This document shows, in pieces, positions 1-8,546 of a stretch of 64,000 nucleotides of DNA. Origin of the DNA: Candidatus Eiseniibacteriota bacterium (GTDB lineage Bacteria > Eisenbacteria > RBG-16-71-46 > CAIMUX01); the NCBI GenBank assembly GCA_016712505.1, contig JADJQY010000009.1, positions 1 to 64,000 on the forward strand. The letters are read 5' to 3'. Every line of letters begins with the position of its first letter. Position 1 is the first letter of the stretch. The notes under the pieces were generated by a model. The model was not told the origin of the DNA. It was given only the letters and a program-made list of their open reading frames with translations, and searched no databases. Made by a program: the position numbers and the translations under genes.

Positions 1-134
1 CGTCCGGCTCCCCTGAGCAGCCGCGGGTGCCCCGGTGCCCGGGACCGGGAGCCGCAAACGGGGGGGGCCGATTCTCAGGTGCCGCGCGCCTGTGGTTGCG
101 CTACCCTCGTTGCTCGACGAAAGGGGGGTCTCCC

Positions 135-734
135 ATGCCCCAGGCACGATCGGCGCACGCGCGCTGCCGGATCTTCGCGTTTGGACTGTTGATCTCCGCA
201 TTCCTGTTGGTTCCCGCCCCTGCCCGGGGCGGCGAAGCTCCCGATCTGTTCGTGGATCGGTACATCGCGGCCACACGCGCCATGGAGTGGGACTCCGTGG
301 CGGCGATGATGCACTCCACTGCCCTCTCCGACTTCAAGCAGCTGATGCGCCCCGCGGTGACCGCCGACCCGAGCGGAGAGATGTCCAGCCTCCTCTTCGA
401 TGTGGTGGGAGCGGCGGCCTACGACTCGCTGCCGCCCGCGCGCGTCTTCTCCCGCCTGATGCGCAGTCTGGTCACCTTGAACCCGCTCATGGGGGAGGCG
501 CTGGCGGGGGCCGAAGCGAAGGTGATCGGCGCAGTGCCGGAGGGAGACGATCTGGTGCATGTGATCTACCGGATCGGGGTCGGGGTCGGTGTGGGGGACA
601 GCGCGCTTGCCGTCACCAAACTCGAGGTGATCTCGCTGCGACGTGAGGCGGGGGGTTGGCGATCTCTCCTGACCGGCAACGTGCAGGGGCTGGCCGAGGT
701 GCTCCGGCAGTCGGTCGGAGCAAGCGGACCCTAG
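135..734 (+). CDS. Exported protein of unknown function
   Basis: A 199-residue protein of unknown function. The start is the ATG behind an AAGGGGGG ribosome-binding site at about 121-127; a longer reading frame upstream has no such site. Residues 1-32 form a signal peptide: a basic stretch, the hydrophobic run FAFGLLISAFLLV, then PAPARGG, a plausible cleavage site. The mature part begins LFVDRYIAATRAMEWDSVAA, which resembles the first helix of small NTF2-like or DUF-type periplasmic proteins, but I cannot name a family. A VGVGVGVG stretch near residue 157 comes from a short GT/GG-rich DNA repeat. The gene converges on the next one with a 60-bp gap. Confidence 0.65.
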   Translation: MPQARSAHARCRIFAFGLLISAFLLVPAPARGGEAPDLFVDRYIAATRAMEWDSVAAMMHSTALSDFKQLMRPAVTADPSGEMSSLLFDVVGAAAYDSLPPARVFSRLMRSLVTLNPLMGEALAGAEAKVIGAVPEGDDLVHVIYRIGVGVGVGDSALAVTKLEVISLRREAGGWRSLLTGNVQGLAEVLRQSVGASGP

Positions 735-794
735 CCGAGTGCTGGCCTGACCGGCGGCACCCCTGGGGGCAGATCCGCCAGAGGAGCCGCATCT

Positions 795-1940
795 CTAGGG
801 GAGTAGCACCACGCGACGCGATTCGATCCGGCTGGCGGACTCGGCCCGCACCCAGTACGTGCCGGCCGGGACGCGGCGACCGGTGATGTCCCGGCCATCC
901 CAGGCCAGGGTTGGCGTCGCCGCCTCGAGCTGATGCACCCGGCCGCCGTCGGCGGCGTAGATCCCGATCGTCCAGGCCTCGCCACGAGGCAAGGTGAAGG
1001 CGAGTGCGCCGCCGGGGGCAGGATTCGGCCCGACGGAGAAGCCGTCTCCCAGCGAAGGCGCCGGATCCTGCGTCGATGAGGGCACGGGGAAGGTGAGCGG
1101 CGTCCAGGTCCCGGTCGCAGCCATGAACGCGTAGGCCCACCCGTGTCCCCAGACCAGGGCGACGTCGCCTCCGGCGTCGCCGCCGAAGACATCGAGCAGC
1201 CCCTCGAGCGGAACCCAGGTGTTGAGCAGGGCGCTGTAGGCCGAGGCCGCGCCGTCGCTCCAGACCACCGCGGTGTTTCCGCTCCCCACTGCGCTGACCC
1301 CGAAGGGATCCCCGAGATCGATCCAGTTCCACTGCGAGGCGAGGGGATCGAAGGCGAAGACATCATGCATCGTCCAGACGATTCCCAGGCCGCCCGAAGC
1401 GATTCCACCCAGGGGAGCGGTTCCCAGGAGCTGCGAGGTCCACTGTCCGGTCGTCGAGCTGTAGGCGTGGGCGCGCGCGTTGGTCCAGACCAGGGCGAAG
1501 TTGCCCGCGGACCCTCCCCCCAGGCAGTGTTCCCCGACCTGCCAGGCGGTGACCTTCCACAACGACCAGGGAGTGGCGATTCCATATGCATGGCGCAGTC
1601 CCCAGGCGACCGAGGTCGCCCCCTCGATGTCGTGCCCGTCGAGCTGCGATGGCGGGTCGATCAGTGCGGTGGCGTACCAACGGTCATTCGTGGAGTTGTA
1701 CGAGTGGATCTTCCCCTCGGTGCGCACGAACCCGAGATAGGTCCCGACGGCGATGTCGAGGGCCGCAGTGTCGAGCGGGGTCATCGTCCAGTTGCCCGAG
1801 TAGCTGCTGAAGCCGTAGGCGCGGCCCGCGGTTTCGATGATCGATACCCGGCCGCCGGCGGCTCCGCTCTGAGCCCAGGAAGGGTTTGCTGCGGCGCAGG
1901 CCAAGGCCAGCGCCGGCAAAAGAACGACGCGTCGATCCAT
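795..1940 (-). CDS. Secreted repeat protein with C-terminal FlgD-like Ig domain
   Basis: A 381-residue exported protein. Residues 1-23 are a signal peptide ending near PSWAQ. The middle (about 30-300) holds around six degenerate copies of a 50-60 residue unit with a recurring pattern of hydrophobic-Val-Trp, then Ala-x-Ala-Tyr-(S/D/N), then a Trp, as in Kelch-like or PQQ-like beta-propeller blades. The last ~65 residues, with WTIGIYAADGGRV, WDGRDITGRRVPAGTYWVR and a final RRVVLLP, match the FlgD-like Ig or T9SS-type C-terminal domain common in FCB-group secreted proteins. A GGAGGAG site precedes the ATG. The role is probably extracellular or surface binding; the ligand is unknown. Confidence 0.75.
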   Translation of the reverse strand: MDRRVVLLPALALACAAANPSWAQSGAAGGRVSIIETAGRAYGFSSYSGNWTMTPLDTAALDIAVGTYLGFVRTEGKIHSYNSTNDRWYATALIDPPSQLDGHDIEGATSVAWGLRHAYGIATPWSLWKVTAWQVGEHCLGGGSAGNFALVWTNARAHAYSSTTGQWTSQLLGTAPLGGIASGGLGIVWTMHDVFAFDPLASQWNWIDLGDPFGVSAVGSGNTAVVWSDGAASAYSALLNTWVPLEGLLDVFGGDAGGDVALVWGHGWAYAFMAATGTWTPLTFPVPSSTQDPAPSLGDGFSVGPNPAPGGALAFTLPRGEAWTIGIYAADGGRVHQLEAATPTLAWDGRDITGRRVPAGTYWVRAESASRIESRRVVLLP

Positions 1941-2160
1941 GAGGGGGGGACTCCTCCGGGAAACGGTTCATCTTTCTCAGGATTTCGCCGGCGCTGCGGG
2001 GAACAGGGGATGGGTGCGCGCGCGTCCGTTTGTCCGGCGGTCCCCCCGCACCGGGATGGGTACGGAAGGAGTGGAGGGAGGATACGGATCCAGGCGGCGC
2101 GGCTCAAGTGAAGTTCGAGCCAGGAATGAGCAGCTCGGGGTTCGGAACCGAAGGTACGAG

Positions 2161-2187
2161 GACCCGGCAACACGCGCCTGCCGGGTC
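2161..2187 (-). terminator. Hairpin downstream of the 88-residue exported protein gene
   Basis: A perfect 9-bp stem (2161-2169 with 2179-2187) and a 9-nt loop lie about 25 bp past the stop of the minus-strand gene 2477-2211. No run of T follows on that strand, so this is at best a weak or Rho-assisted terminator. Confidence 0.3.
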
Positions 2188-2210
2188 CCGGCCGATTCGT
2201 GGCCCGGATC

Positions 2211-2477
2211 TCAGTGTTTCCGGTCGAACTCGATCCCTTTCTCCACCTCGCTGATCGCCTTCTCGAGGTGCTTCAGTGCCTTCGCCCGGTGCCCCCCCTT
2301 GTCCGGGGTCGCGGCCAGCAACTGGGCCTTGGCCTCGGTCAGGGTGACGTGGGCCCTGTGCATCAGCGGCTGATCGGCCAGGGCGCCACGATTGAGGTCG
2401 ATGCTGGCCATGATGGCGGCGGCCACAAGCGCGCCGCCCAGCCACGGAGTCAGGCGGGAAAGCAGACTGGTCTTCAC
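2211..2477 (-). CDS. Small exported four-helix-type protein, unknown function
   Basis: An 88-residue protein starting at GTG, directly behind a GGAGGC ribosome-binding site. It has one N-terminal hydrophobic segment (residues 12-24), probably a signal peptide or anchor, then a helical part with the pattern ALADQPLMHRAHVTLTEAKA and DKGGHRAKALKHLEKAISEV. The arrangement 'DKGGHR..A...L..AI.EV..GIE.D' recalls a group of small, unnamed bacterial periplasmic proteins; I know no assigned function. It stands alone, divergent from radA across a 199-bp gap. Confidence 0.6.
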   Translation of the reverse strand: MKTSLLSRLTPWLGGALVAAAIMASIDLNRGALADQPLMHRAHVTLTEAKAQLLAATPDKGGHRAKALKHLEKAISEVEKGIEFDRKH

Positions 2478-2676
2478 GGTTGCCTCCTTCGGCGTTCGGG
2501 GTCTCGGCCCTAGATCGGCCCTCCGGGCGGCGGAATTCAGCATTTCGTTCCGGATGCCGGAGCACGGGTCGGATTCTTGCAGGTAAGCGAGAAATCGATC
2601 AACAACCGTCGACCCAGCCTCCGCCACGGTGGCGGATCGACCGCAGTTCAGGCACAATCCGATCGGAGTCAATGAC

Positions 2677-4266
2677 ATGGAGTCGCCTATTCCCGGTCCG
2701 TCGAAAGGATCTCGTTCGGGCGCCGCGCGCGCGGGCAAGCGCGCGGCCAAGGTACAGTTTCTCTGTTCCGAGTGCGGGGACGCGTTTCCCCAGTGGTTCG
2801 GGCGCTGTCCTTCGTGCGAGGCCTGGAACACGCTGAAGGAGTTTCGCGCTCCGAGCGAGCCCGTGGCCGGCACGCGCGGGGGGCCCGGGGGATCGCTGCT
2901 CCCGACCGGCGGCCTGTTCGGGGGACGCGCGATCGGTCTTGCGGACGATGTGCTATCCGAAGCCTCGATGGCCCCCGCACCCCCTCCCTTCTCGGCTGGG
3001 GGCGACAGTTCCCCGCCCAGGACTTCCGCCTCCTCGGTCCTGCGCCTCGATGCGATCCCGCTCGAGGCGACGCCCCGGATCGGCACCGGGATCGGTGAAC
3101 TCGATCGGATCCTGGGCGGTGGGTTGGTCCCCGGCTCGGTCGTGTTGGTGGGTGGCGATCCGGGAATCGGAAAGTCGACCCTGCTCCTGCAGGCGGCCGG
3201 TTCGCTCGTCGGGCGGTCGACCAGCGTCTTGTATGTCAGCGGCGAGGAGTCAGCGGCCCAGATTCGTCTGCGGAGCGAGCGGCTGCCCGGAGTGCGGGGA
3301 GAGCTGCAGCTACTGGCCGAGTCGAATCTCGAGTTGGTGGCCGCTGCAGTCGAGCTGCACGCGCCCGAGGTGCTGGTCATCGACTCGATCCAGTCGGCCT
3401 TTCTTCCCGGCCTGCCCGCGGCCCCCGGCTCGCTGCTTCAGGTGCGCGAGTCGGCCCTCGGACTTCTCCAGATGGCCAAGCAGCGCTCCATGGCCGTGCT
3501 CCTCGTCGGACATGTGACCAAGGACGGTCAGATTGCCGGACCGAAGACCCTCGAGCACATGGTCGACACCGTGCTCTACATGGAGGGGGAGCGCTACCAG
3601 CACTACCGCATTCTCCGCAGCGTGAAGAACCGCTTCGGCGGAGTCGACGAGATCGGGGTCTTCGAGATGGCCGACGATGGCCTGCGCGAGGTTCCAAACC
3701 CCAGCCAGGTGTTCCTGAGCGAGCACACCGCGGGAGCGGTCGGGTCGGTGGTGGTTGCGACCTTGGAAGGAACGCGCGCCCTCCTGATCGAAATGCAGGC
3801 GTTGGTGCACGAGACCCGGTACAACTTCCCCCAACGGGTGGCGACCGGATACGAGGCGCGCCGGCTGGAGATCCTGCTCGCCGTGCTGGCCAAGCGCGGC
3901 GGCATCGACACGTCCAAACACGATGTCTTCGTCAACGTGGCCGGGGGGCTCAAGGTGGCGGAGCCAGGGGTCGATCTCGGCGTCCTGCTCGCGGTCGCCT
4001 CCAGTCGTCGCGAACGTCCGCCCTATCCCGATCGTATGGTCCTGGGTGAGGTCGGGCTGGCGGGGGAAGTGCGGCGGATCGCCCATCCCGAACGACGGAT
4101 CGCCGAGGCGGCTCGACTTGGCTACCGGAGCATCATCCTTCCGGCGGCGAATGCCCGCGACCTGGGAAGCGAGTACGATCTCGGCACCGGGCGGGACAAG
4201 GTGCGTCTGATCGGCGTTTCGACCGTGTTCGAGGCGCTCCACGAGGGGTTACAGAAGAGCGCATGA
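2677..4266 (+). CDS. radA: DNA repair protein RadA
   Basis: A RecA-like branch-migration ATPase that processes recombination intermediates. The N-terminal zinc finger is C30-x2-C33 and C44-x2-C47. The Walker A motif GGDPGIGKST lies at 159-168 (K166), and the RadA-specific KNRFG motif at 317-321. The C-terminal ~150 residues form the inactive Lon-protease-like domain. A Gly/Pro-rich linker of about 75 residues between zinc finger and ATPase makes it longer (529 residues) than the usual ~455. The start chosen has GGAG 8 bp upstream; an in-frame ATG 48 bp earlier would add residues unlike the family. The stop overlaps ispD by 4 bp, so the two are translationally coupled. Confidence 0.95.
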   Translation: MESPIPGPSKGSRSGAARAGKRAAKVQFLCSECGDAFPQWFGRCPSCEAWNTLKEFRAPSEPVAGTRGGPGGSLLPTGGLFGGRAIGLADDVLSEASMAPAPPPFSAGGDSSPPRTSASSVLRLDAIPLEATPRIGTGIGELDRILGGGLVPGSVVLVGGDPGIGKSTLLLQAAGSLVGRSTSVLYVSGEESAAQIRLRSERLPGVRGELQLLAESNLELVAAAVELHAPEVLVIDSIQSAFLPGLPAAPGSLLQVRESALGLLQMAKQRSMAVLLVGHVTKDGQIAGPKTLEHMVDTVLYMEGERYQHYRILRSVKNRFGGVDEIGVFEMADDGLREVPNPSQVFLSEHTAGAVGSVVVATLEGTRALLIEMQALVHETRYNFPQRVATGYEARRLEILLAVLAKRGGIDTSKHDVFVNVAGGLKVAEPGVDLGVLLAVASSRRERPPYPDRMVLGEVGLAGEVRRIAHPERRIAEAARLGYRSIILPAANARDLGSEYDLGTGRDKVRLIGVSTVFEALHEGLQKSA

Positions 4267-5060
4267 ATCCAGATCACGCAGATGTCGTGCTGTTGGCCGC
4301 GGGGGCCGGTACGCGGTTGGGCGAGGGGCGCCCCAAGGCGTTCGTGGAGCTGGGGGGCGAGCCGATGTTTCTCCGCTCCCTGCGCACCTTCCTGCACCAT
4401 CCCGCGATCGATCGCGTGGCGCTGGTCACCCCCAGAGGGGGGGAGGACGCGTTGGCGCGCGCCTGCGAGCACCTGGGGGAAGGGCCGCCCGATGCCGGGC
4501 GCCTGCTCATCGTGCGGGGAGGGGAGCGACGCCAGGACTCGACCTACGAGGGGCTGCGCGCCCTGGCCGAGTCGGGGAGTCGCGACGATCGCGTGGTCTT
4601 GATCCACGACGCGGCGCGCCCCTTCGCGAGTCCCGAGTTGATCAGCCGCTGTCTCGAAGCGATGTACCTCCCGTGGGGCGAGCCGCCGCAGGCACGGTTG
4701 CCGGGCATCCGCGCAGCCGGCGCCTGGGGCGACGGTCCTGCCGGGGTCATTCCGACCTTGCCGGTCCAGGACACCCTGAAACTGGTCTATGCCGACCGGG
4801 TCGTCATGACGCAGCCGAGGGAGAATCTCCAGATCGCCCAGACTCCGCAGGCCTTCCGGCTGGGAGTGATCCTGGACGGACACAGGCGGGCCCGCGAGGT
4901 GGGCCACACCCTGACCGACGATGCCGCCATGCTGGAGTGGATGGGGATCCCGGTGCGCGTGGTCGAAGGTGAGGGGATCAACTGGAAGATCACCGTGCCG
5001 TTCGATCTCCTCCAGGCGGAGCGCTGGATCCGGCGGCACGACTCGGGGGAGCCGCAGTGA
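4263..5060 (+). CDS. ispD: 2-C-methyl-D-erythritol 4-phosphate cytidylyltransferase
   Basis: Transfers CMP from CTP to MEP in the MEP pathway for isopentenyl diphosphate. The nucleotide-binding signature LLAAGAGTRLGEGRPKAF is near the N-terminus, HDAARPF in the middle, and TDDAAMLE plus NWKITVPFDL near the end, all as expected for IspD. At 265 residues it is about 30 longer than usual. Part of the excess is an insertion after residue 135 (YLPWGEPPQARLPGIRAAG). The start codon overlaps the radA stop (ATGA), and the stop overlaps the ispF start (GTGA). ispD and ispF are separate genes here, not an IspDF fusion, but clearly co-translated. Confidence 0.94.
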   Translation: MNPDHADVVLLAAGAGTRLGEGRPKAFVELGGEPMFLRSLRTFLHHPAIDRVALVTPRGGEDALARACEHLGEGPPDAGRLLIVRGGERRQDSTYEGLRALAESGSRDDRVVLIHDAARPFASPELISRCLEAMYLPWGEPPQARLPGIRAAGAWGDGPAGVIPTLPVQDTLKLVYADRVVMTQPRENLQIAQTPQAFRLGVILDGHRRAREVGHTLTDDAAMLEWMGIPVRVVEGEGINWKITVPFDLLQAERWIRRHDSGEPQ

Positions 5061-5539
5061 TCCCACGGATCGGATTCGGCTACGACATTCACCGCCTCGA
5101 GCTCGGGCGGCCGCTCTGGCTCGCCTGCATCGAGATCCCGCATCCCTCCGGGTTGCTCGGACACTCCGACGGGGATGCCGCGGCGCACGCCATTGCGGAC
5201 GCCTGCCTCGGCGCCGCCGGCCTGGGCGACATCGGGGAGAACTTCTCCGACCACGATCCGCAGTGGAAGGGAATCTCCGGCGCGCGACTTCTCGACGAGA
5301 CGGTGCGGCGGCTGCGGGGGCGCGGCTTTGCCTTGCGCCAGGTCGATCTCTCGATTCTGGCCGAGGCCCCGCGCATCGGACCGCACCGGGGGGCGATGAT
5401 CGAGGCACTCGCCGGAGCGCTGGGGTTGCCGCTGCCCGAAGTCTCCGTCAAGGCGCGTAGCAACGAAGGGCTCGACGCGGTCGGGCGGGGAGAGGCGATC
5501 GCCGCCTACGCCGTGGTCTTGCTCGAGCGACACGGCTGA
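5057..5539 (+). CDS. ispF: 2-C-methyl-D-erythritol 2,4-cyclodiphosphate synthase
   Basis: Cyclises CDP-ME 2-phosphate to MEcPP with loss of CMP, two steps after IspD. The metal ligands D10 and H12 sit in GFGYDIHR. GHSDGDAAAHAIADACLGAA carries the third metal His, and GRGEAIAAYAVVLL is the C-terminal family motif. The usual K-A-T-T-x-E-x-L-G-F loop reads KARSNEGLDAVG, a variant of the CMP-binding region. The length of 160 is typical. The GTG start overlaps the ispD stop, so translation is coupled. Confidence 0.94.
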   Translation: MIPRIGFGYDIHRLELGRPLWLACIEIPHPSGLLGHSDGDAAAHAIADACLGAAGLGDIGENFSDHDPQWKGISGARLLDETVRRLRGRGFALRQVDLSILAEAPRIGPHRGAMIEALAGALGLPLPEVSVKARSNEGLDAVGRGEAIAAYAVVLLERHG

Positions 5540-5550
5540 TCCGAGGCACG

Positions 5551-7938
5551 ATGGTCTATCTACTGCTCGCGCTCGCCTGCGCCCTGATCGCCGCCCTTCG
5601 CGGGCTGCGCGAGCGTGGGGCCGATCCGGCCGGGATGCGCAACGCGCTCTGGCTGTCCGGCGTCGGGTTCCTCGGCCTGAAGCTCCTGACCTGCGGTCTG
5701 CTCGGTCCCGGAGGACCGCTCGGTGTCCCGGTCCGTCCCTCGGCCCTGGTCACCGCGGCCGTGCTGGTCGCCTGGGGACTCGGCTCACTTGTGCTCTGGG
5801 CCGGCTTCTCCCAGCTGGTCTTCCACCGATTGCGCCGGATGGAACTCCTGTGGGTGATTCCGTTCGGACTGATGTCGGTCGCTCTCGGCTCCCGTCCGGA
5901 AGTGCACCCCCTGGCCGCGGCACTCCTCGCGCTGCCGGCCCTGGTCCGGGTGCGCTGGCGGCATGAATTGAGCGCGGGCATGTCGGCGCTCGTCGGGTTG
6001 GTCGGATTCCTCCTGGCGCTCCTCCACTTCCTGCCGCTGCCGCTCGCCACCCCGATCTCGATCGCTTCGGTTCCGGCGCGCGAGGCGATGCAGTTCGCGT
6101 CCTGGGCCCAGTCGATCGCGGTGCTCTACATCTTCGTCTTCCTCCCCCGCCTCGTCTGGGGGATGAACGTCCAGATCCGGAGCGTGAAGACGCGCCTGCT
6201 CGTCTCGCACCTCCTCATGGGCCTGGTGCCGATCCTGCTCGTCCTGATCTTCTGGGGGCTCTCCACCTATCTCTCGGTGAACGGGGAGAGGGCGCAGATC
6301 GCCGCTCGCCACCTCGAGGCCGAGTCCCACGAGCTGGCCCGCGTGCTCGCTGCCTCCCTGGCCGATGGAGAGGTGAGCGACCTCTCCCAGTGGGCTACCC
6401 TGGAGGAGGCCGCGCACGGCGGGCTCCGATTCTTCCGCGAGGGGGACGTCGGACTGGAGCGGCTGCGCGGCGATCCAGTGCGCGCCGAGGAGGCACTGGC
6501 GCTCTGGCCTGACACCACCATGCAGTCCGGGGTGATCCTGCTCGGTACCGACGCCTTCCTCGGGGCGCGCGAGCGGTTCGCCCTGGCCGACGGGAGGTTG
6601 CGCACCGCGATTCTCCTCCTCCCGATCGATGCCGCGCTCGGAGCCAACATGGTCCGGCGGATCGAGGCCGAGGCCTATCTCGACACCCGCTGGGTGTTCG
6701 ATCCCAACGGTGAACTCGCGGCCACGGTCGGATCGGATTCGCTCTCCGGTACAGCAGCCACCCTCAGCTCGAATCTCGTCCCCCGGCGGGCGCGGGACAC
6801 GCGCGCCATGGGCGCCGCGATGGTCTCTACCTTGGGCTGGAACGGTAGCGAGTGGCAGCCGCGGCAGGCGCTCCTCTGGGCGCGCGTCGGCTTCTTCCGC
6901 GCGGTCCGCGGCCTGGCGAGCAACCTGCAGGAGAATCCGTTCAACCTGATTCCGCTCCTCTTCCTGGCCGGTGTGGCGGTGCTCTTCTTCCTGGTCGAGT
7001 TCGTGACGCTCGGAATGGTGGTCTCGATGGGGGGCAGCATCACGAGAGCGTTGAACGCCCTCCGGCGAGGCACGGCGCGGCTGCGGGAAGGGAACCTCCG
7101 TTACCGGATTCCGATCGAAGGGCGCGACGATCTCTGGGACGTGGCGGAGAACTTCAACCAGATGGCGGTGGAACTGGAGAAGGCGCGCGAGCTCGAGATC
7201 GAGAAGGAGCGGCTCGAGGGAGAACTCTCGCTCGCCCGGCAGATCCAGGCGCGCCTCCTTCCGGGCGAGACCCCGCGCGTTCCGCGGACCGAGCTGGCCG
7301 GGCTGAGCGTGCCGGCCCGGCAGGTGGGAGGTGACTACTACGACGTCCTCAATCTGCCCGATGGCCGGGCTGCTTTCATCGTGGCCGACGTCTCGGGCAA
7401 GGGGGTCCCGGCCGCGCTCCTGATGTCGAGCTTCCGGGCGGCGCTCCTCTCGCAGCGCGTGGAGGCGCACGGACCGGGCGAGACCCTCTCAAGGCTCAAC
7501 CGCTTCCTCCACCGCAGCGTCGAACCGGGGCGCTTCGTCACCGCCTTCCTCGGGGTGCTCAATCCCGACACCGGCGAGGTGGTCTACAGCAACGCCGGCC
7601 ATTATCCGCCACATTGGGCTCGGCCGAACGGCGACACCACGATGCTGCGCGAGGGGGGACTCGTGCTCGGTCTCTTCGGCGACTCGGTCTACGCGGAGGC
7701 CACGGTGACGCTCGAGCCAGGCGACCTGCTCGCGCTCTTCACCGATGGTGTGACCGAGGCGCAGAACGAGTTCGAGGAGTTCTGGGGCGAGGAGCGCTTC
7801 GCCGAACTGGTCCGCGGCCACGCGGAGAAGTCGTGCCGCCGGCTCTCGCAAGAGGTGCTGGAGGAGGTACGCGCCTTCTCCGGCGATCACGGCCAGAGCG
7901 ACGACATCACGCTCCTCTTCGTCCGCTGGCGCGGCTAG
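5551..7938 (+). CDS. Membrane SpoIIE/RsbU-type PP2C serine phosphatase with HAMP domain
   Basis: A 795-residue membrane phosphatase. About seven hydrophobic segments occupy residues 1-235. An extracytoplasmic sensor-like region spans about 240-450, followed by a strong membrane segment near 468-490, a HAMP domain near 490-545 and a coiled coil with QIQARLLPGETPRVP. The catalytic PP2C domain (580-795) keeps the metal-binding acidic residues in GGDYYD (D595), VADVSGKG (D613), FTDGVTEA (D732) and HGQSDDITLL (D784/D785). Such proteins usually dephosphorylate anti-anti-sigma factors in partner-switching pathways; no such partner is encoded nearby. It begins 11 bp after ispF and could be transcribed with it. 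Confidence 0.88.
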   Translation: MVYLLLALACALIAALRGLRERGADPAGMRNALWLSGVGFLGLKLLTCGLLGPGGPLGVPVRPSALVTAAVLVAWGLGSLVLWAGFSQLVFHRLRRMELLWVIPFGLMSVALGSRPEVHPLAAALLALPALVRVRWRHELSAGMSALVGLVGFLLALLHFLPLPLATPISIASVPAREAMQFASWAQSIAVLYIFVFLPRLVWGMNVQIRSVKTRLLVSHLLMGLVPILLVLIFWGLSTYLSVNGERAQIAARHLEAESHELARVLAASLADGEVSDLSQWATLEEAAHGGLRFFREGDVGLERLRGDPVRAEEALALWPDTTMQSGVILLGTDAFLGARERFALADGRLRTAILLLPIDAALGANMVRRIEAEAYLDTRWVFDPNGELAATVGSDSLSGTAATLSSNLVPRRARDTRAMGAAMVSTLGWNGSEWQPRQALLWARVGFFRAVRGLASNLQENPFNLIPLLFLAGVAVLFFLVEFVTLGMVVSMGGSITRALNALRRGTARLREGNLRYRIPIEGRDDLWDVAENFNQMAVELEKARELEIEKERLEGELSLARQIQARLLPGETPRVPRTELAGLSVPARQVGGDYYDVLNLPDGRAAFIVADVSGKGVPAALLMSSFRAALLSQRVEAHGPGETLSRLNRFLHRSVEPGRFVTAFLGVLNPDTGEVVYSNAGHYPPHWARPNGDTTMLREGGLVLGLFGDSVYAEATVTLEPGDLLALFTDGVTEAQNEFEEFWGEERFAELVRGHAEKSCRRLSQEVLEEVRAFSGDHGQSDDITLLFVRWRG

Positions 7939-8378
7939 CCGCGAATCGTGTCGCGGAACGACAGCAGCAGGCGGTAGGCGGCGTTGGCGTCCTCTCGCCC
8001 GAGGCTCGTCCGATCCGCGGTCAAGAAGTCGGAGAAGTGCCGGGCGTCCTCCGCTGAGAGATCCGAGATCCGGCGCAGTCCCATCGACCAGTTCGGGAAC
8101 TGCCGCTTCGCCAGAGGACCGTGCATCAGACGGATCACTCGCCGATGCCTCGGATCCCCGGCGATCTTGGCGAAGAGCGTCTCGACCGCGTCACGCGGTC
8201 CTTCCAGTGTCTGGATGAAGTCCCCATCGTGGTAGAGCAGCAGGCCGGTGATGTCCCGCTCGGCGTTTGCCACCTGAGCCTTCCGCAGCAACTCCCGAAG
8301 TTCTGCCTCGCCCAGCAGACGCGTGGCAGTGCTGACGTAGACGATATAGTAGAGATTCTCATCCGGCTGACTGGTCAT
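7935..8378 (-). CDS. BLUF-domain blue-light sensor protein
   Basis: A 147-residue single-domain BLUF (FAD blue-light sensing) protein. All photocycle residues can be aligned with AppA: Y14 in YIVYVSTA, N38 in VANAERDITG, Q56 in FIQTLEGP, W97 and M99 in PNWSMGL. BLUF proteins bind FAD non-covalently, and light rearranges the Tyr-Gln hydrogen bonds. There is no output domain, so it must signal through a partner. It is convergent with the PP2C phosphatase, and the two genes share the palindromic CTAG that supplies both TAG stops. A GGAGGGACC site precedes the ATG. Confidence 0.93.
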   Translation of the reverse strand: MTSQPDENLYYIVYVSTATRLLGEAELRELLRKAQVANAERDITGLLLYHDGDFIQTLEGPRDAVETLFAKIAGDPRHRRVIRLMHGPLAKRQFPNWSMGLRRISDLSAEDARHFSDFLTADRTSLGREDANAAYRLLLSFRDTIRG

Positions 8379-8495
8379 CTCGGTCCCTCCGCGGTCCAGG
8401 TTCCCGGTACCCGATATCGGCACGAATCGGGGGGAATTGGAGCATTTCTCCTTCCGCCGGACGGCCAGGCCCGTGCCCTTTGGCGCGGCGGCGGG

Positions 8496-8501
8496 TATAC
8501 T
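8496..8501 (+). promoter_or_regulatory. Possible -10 element (TATACT) upstream of ddl
   Basis: TATACT lies 45 bp before the ddl start in the 168-bp divergent region between the BLUF gene and ddl. No good -35 is present at 16-18 bp; the best is GTGCCC at 17 bp. This is the only strong -10-like match in the gap. Confidence 0.35.
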
Positions 8502-8546
8502 GCCCCCTTCCCGGAGCCGGTTCGTCGATTCGTTGGAGGTCAGGGA

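Noticed and set aside
795..1940. RRVVLLP at both ends of the secreted protein as a duplication
   Set aside because: The two DNA stretches use different codons throughout, so the match is coincidence of signal-peptide and sorting-domain composition.
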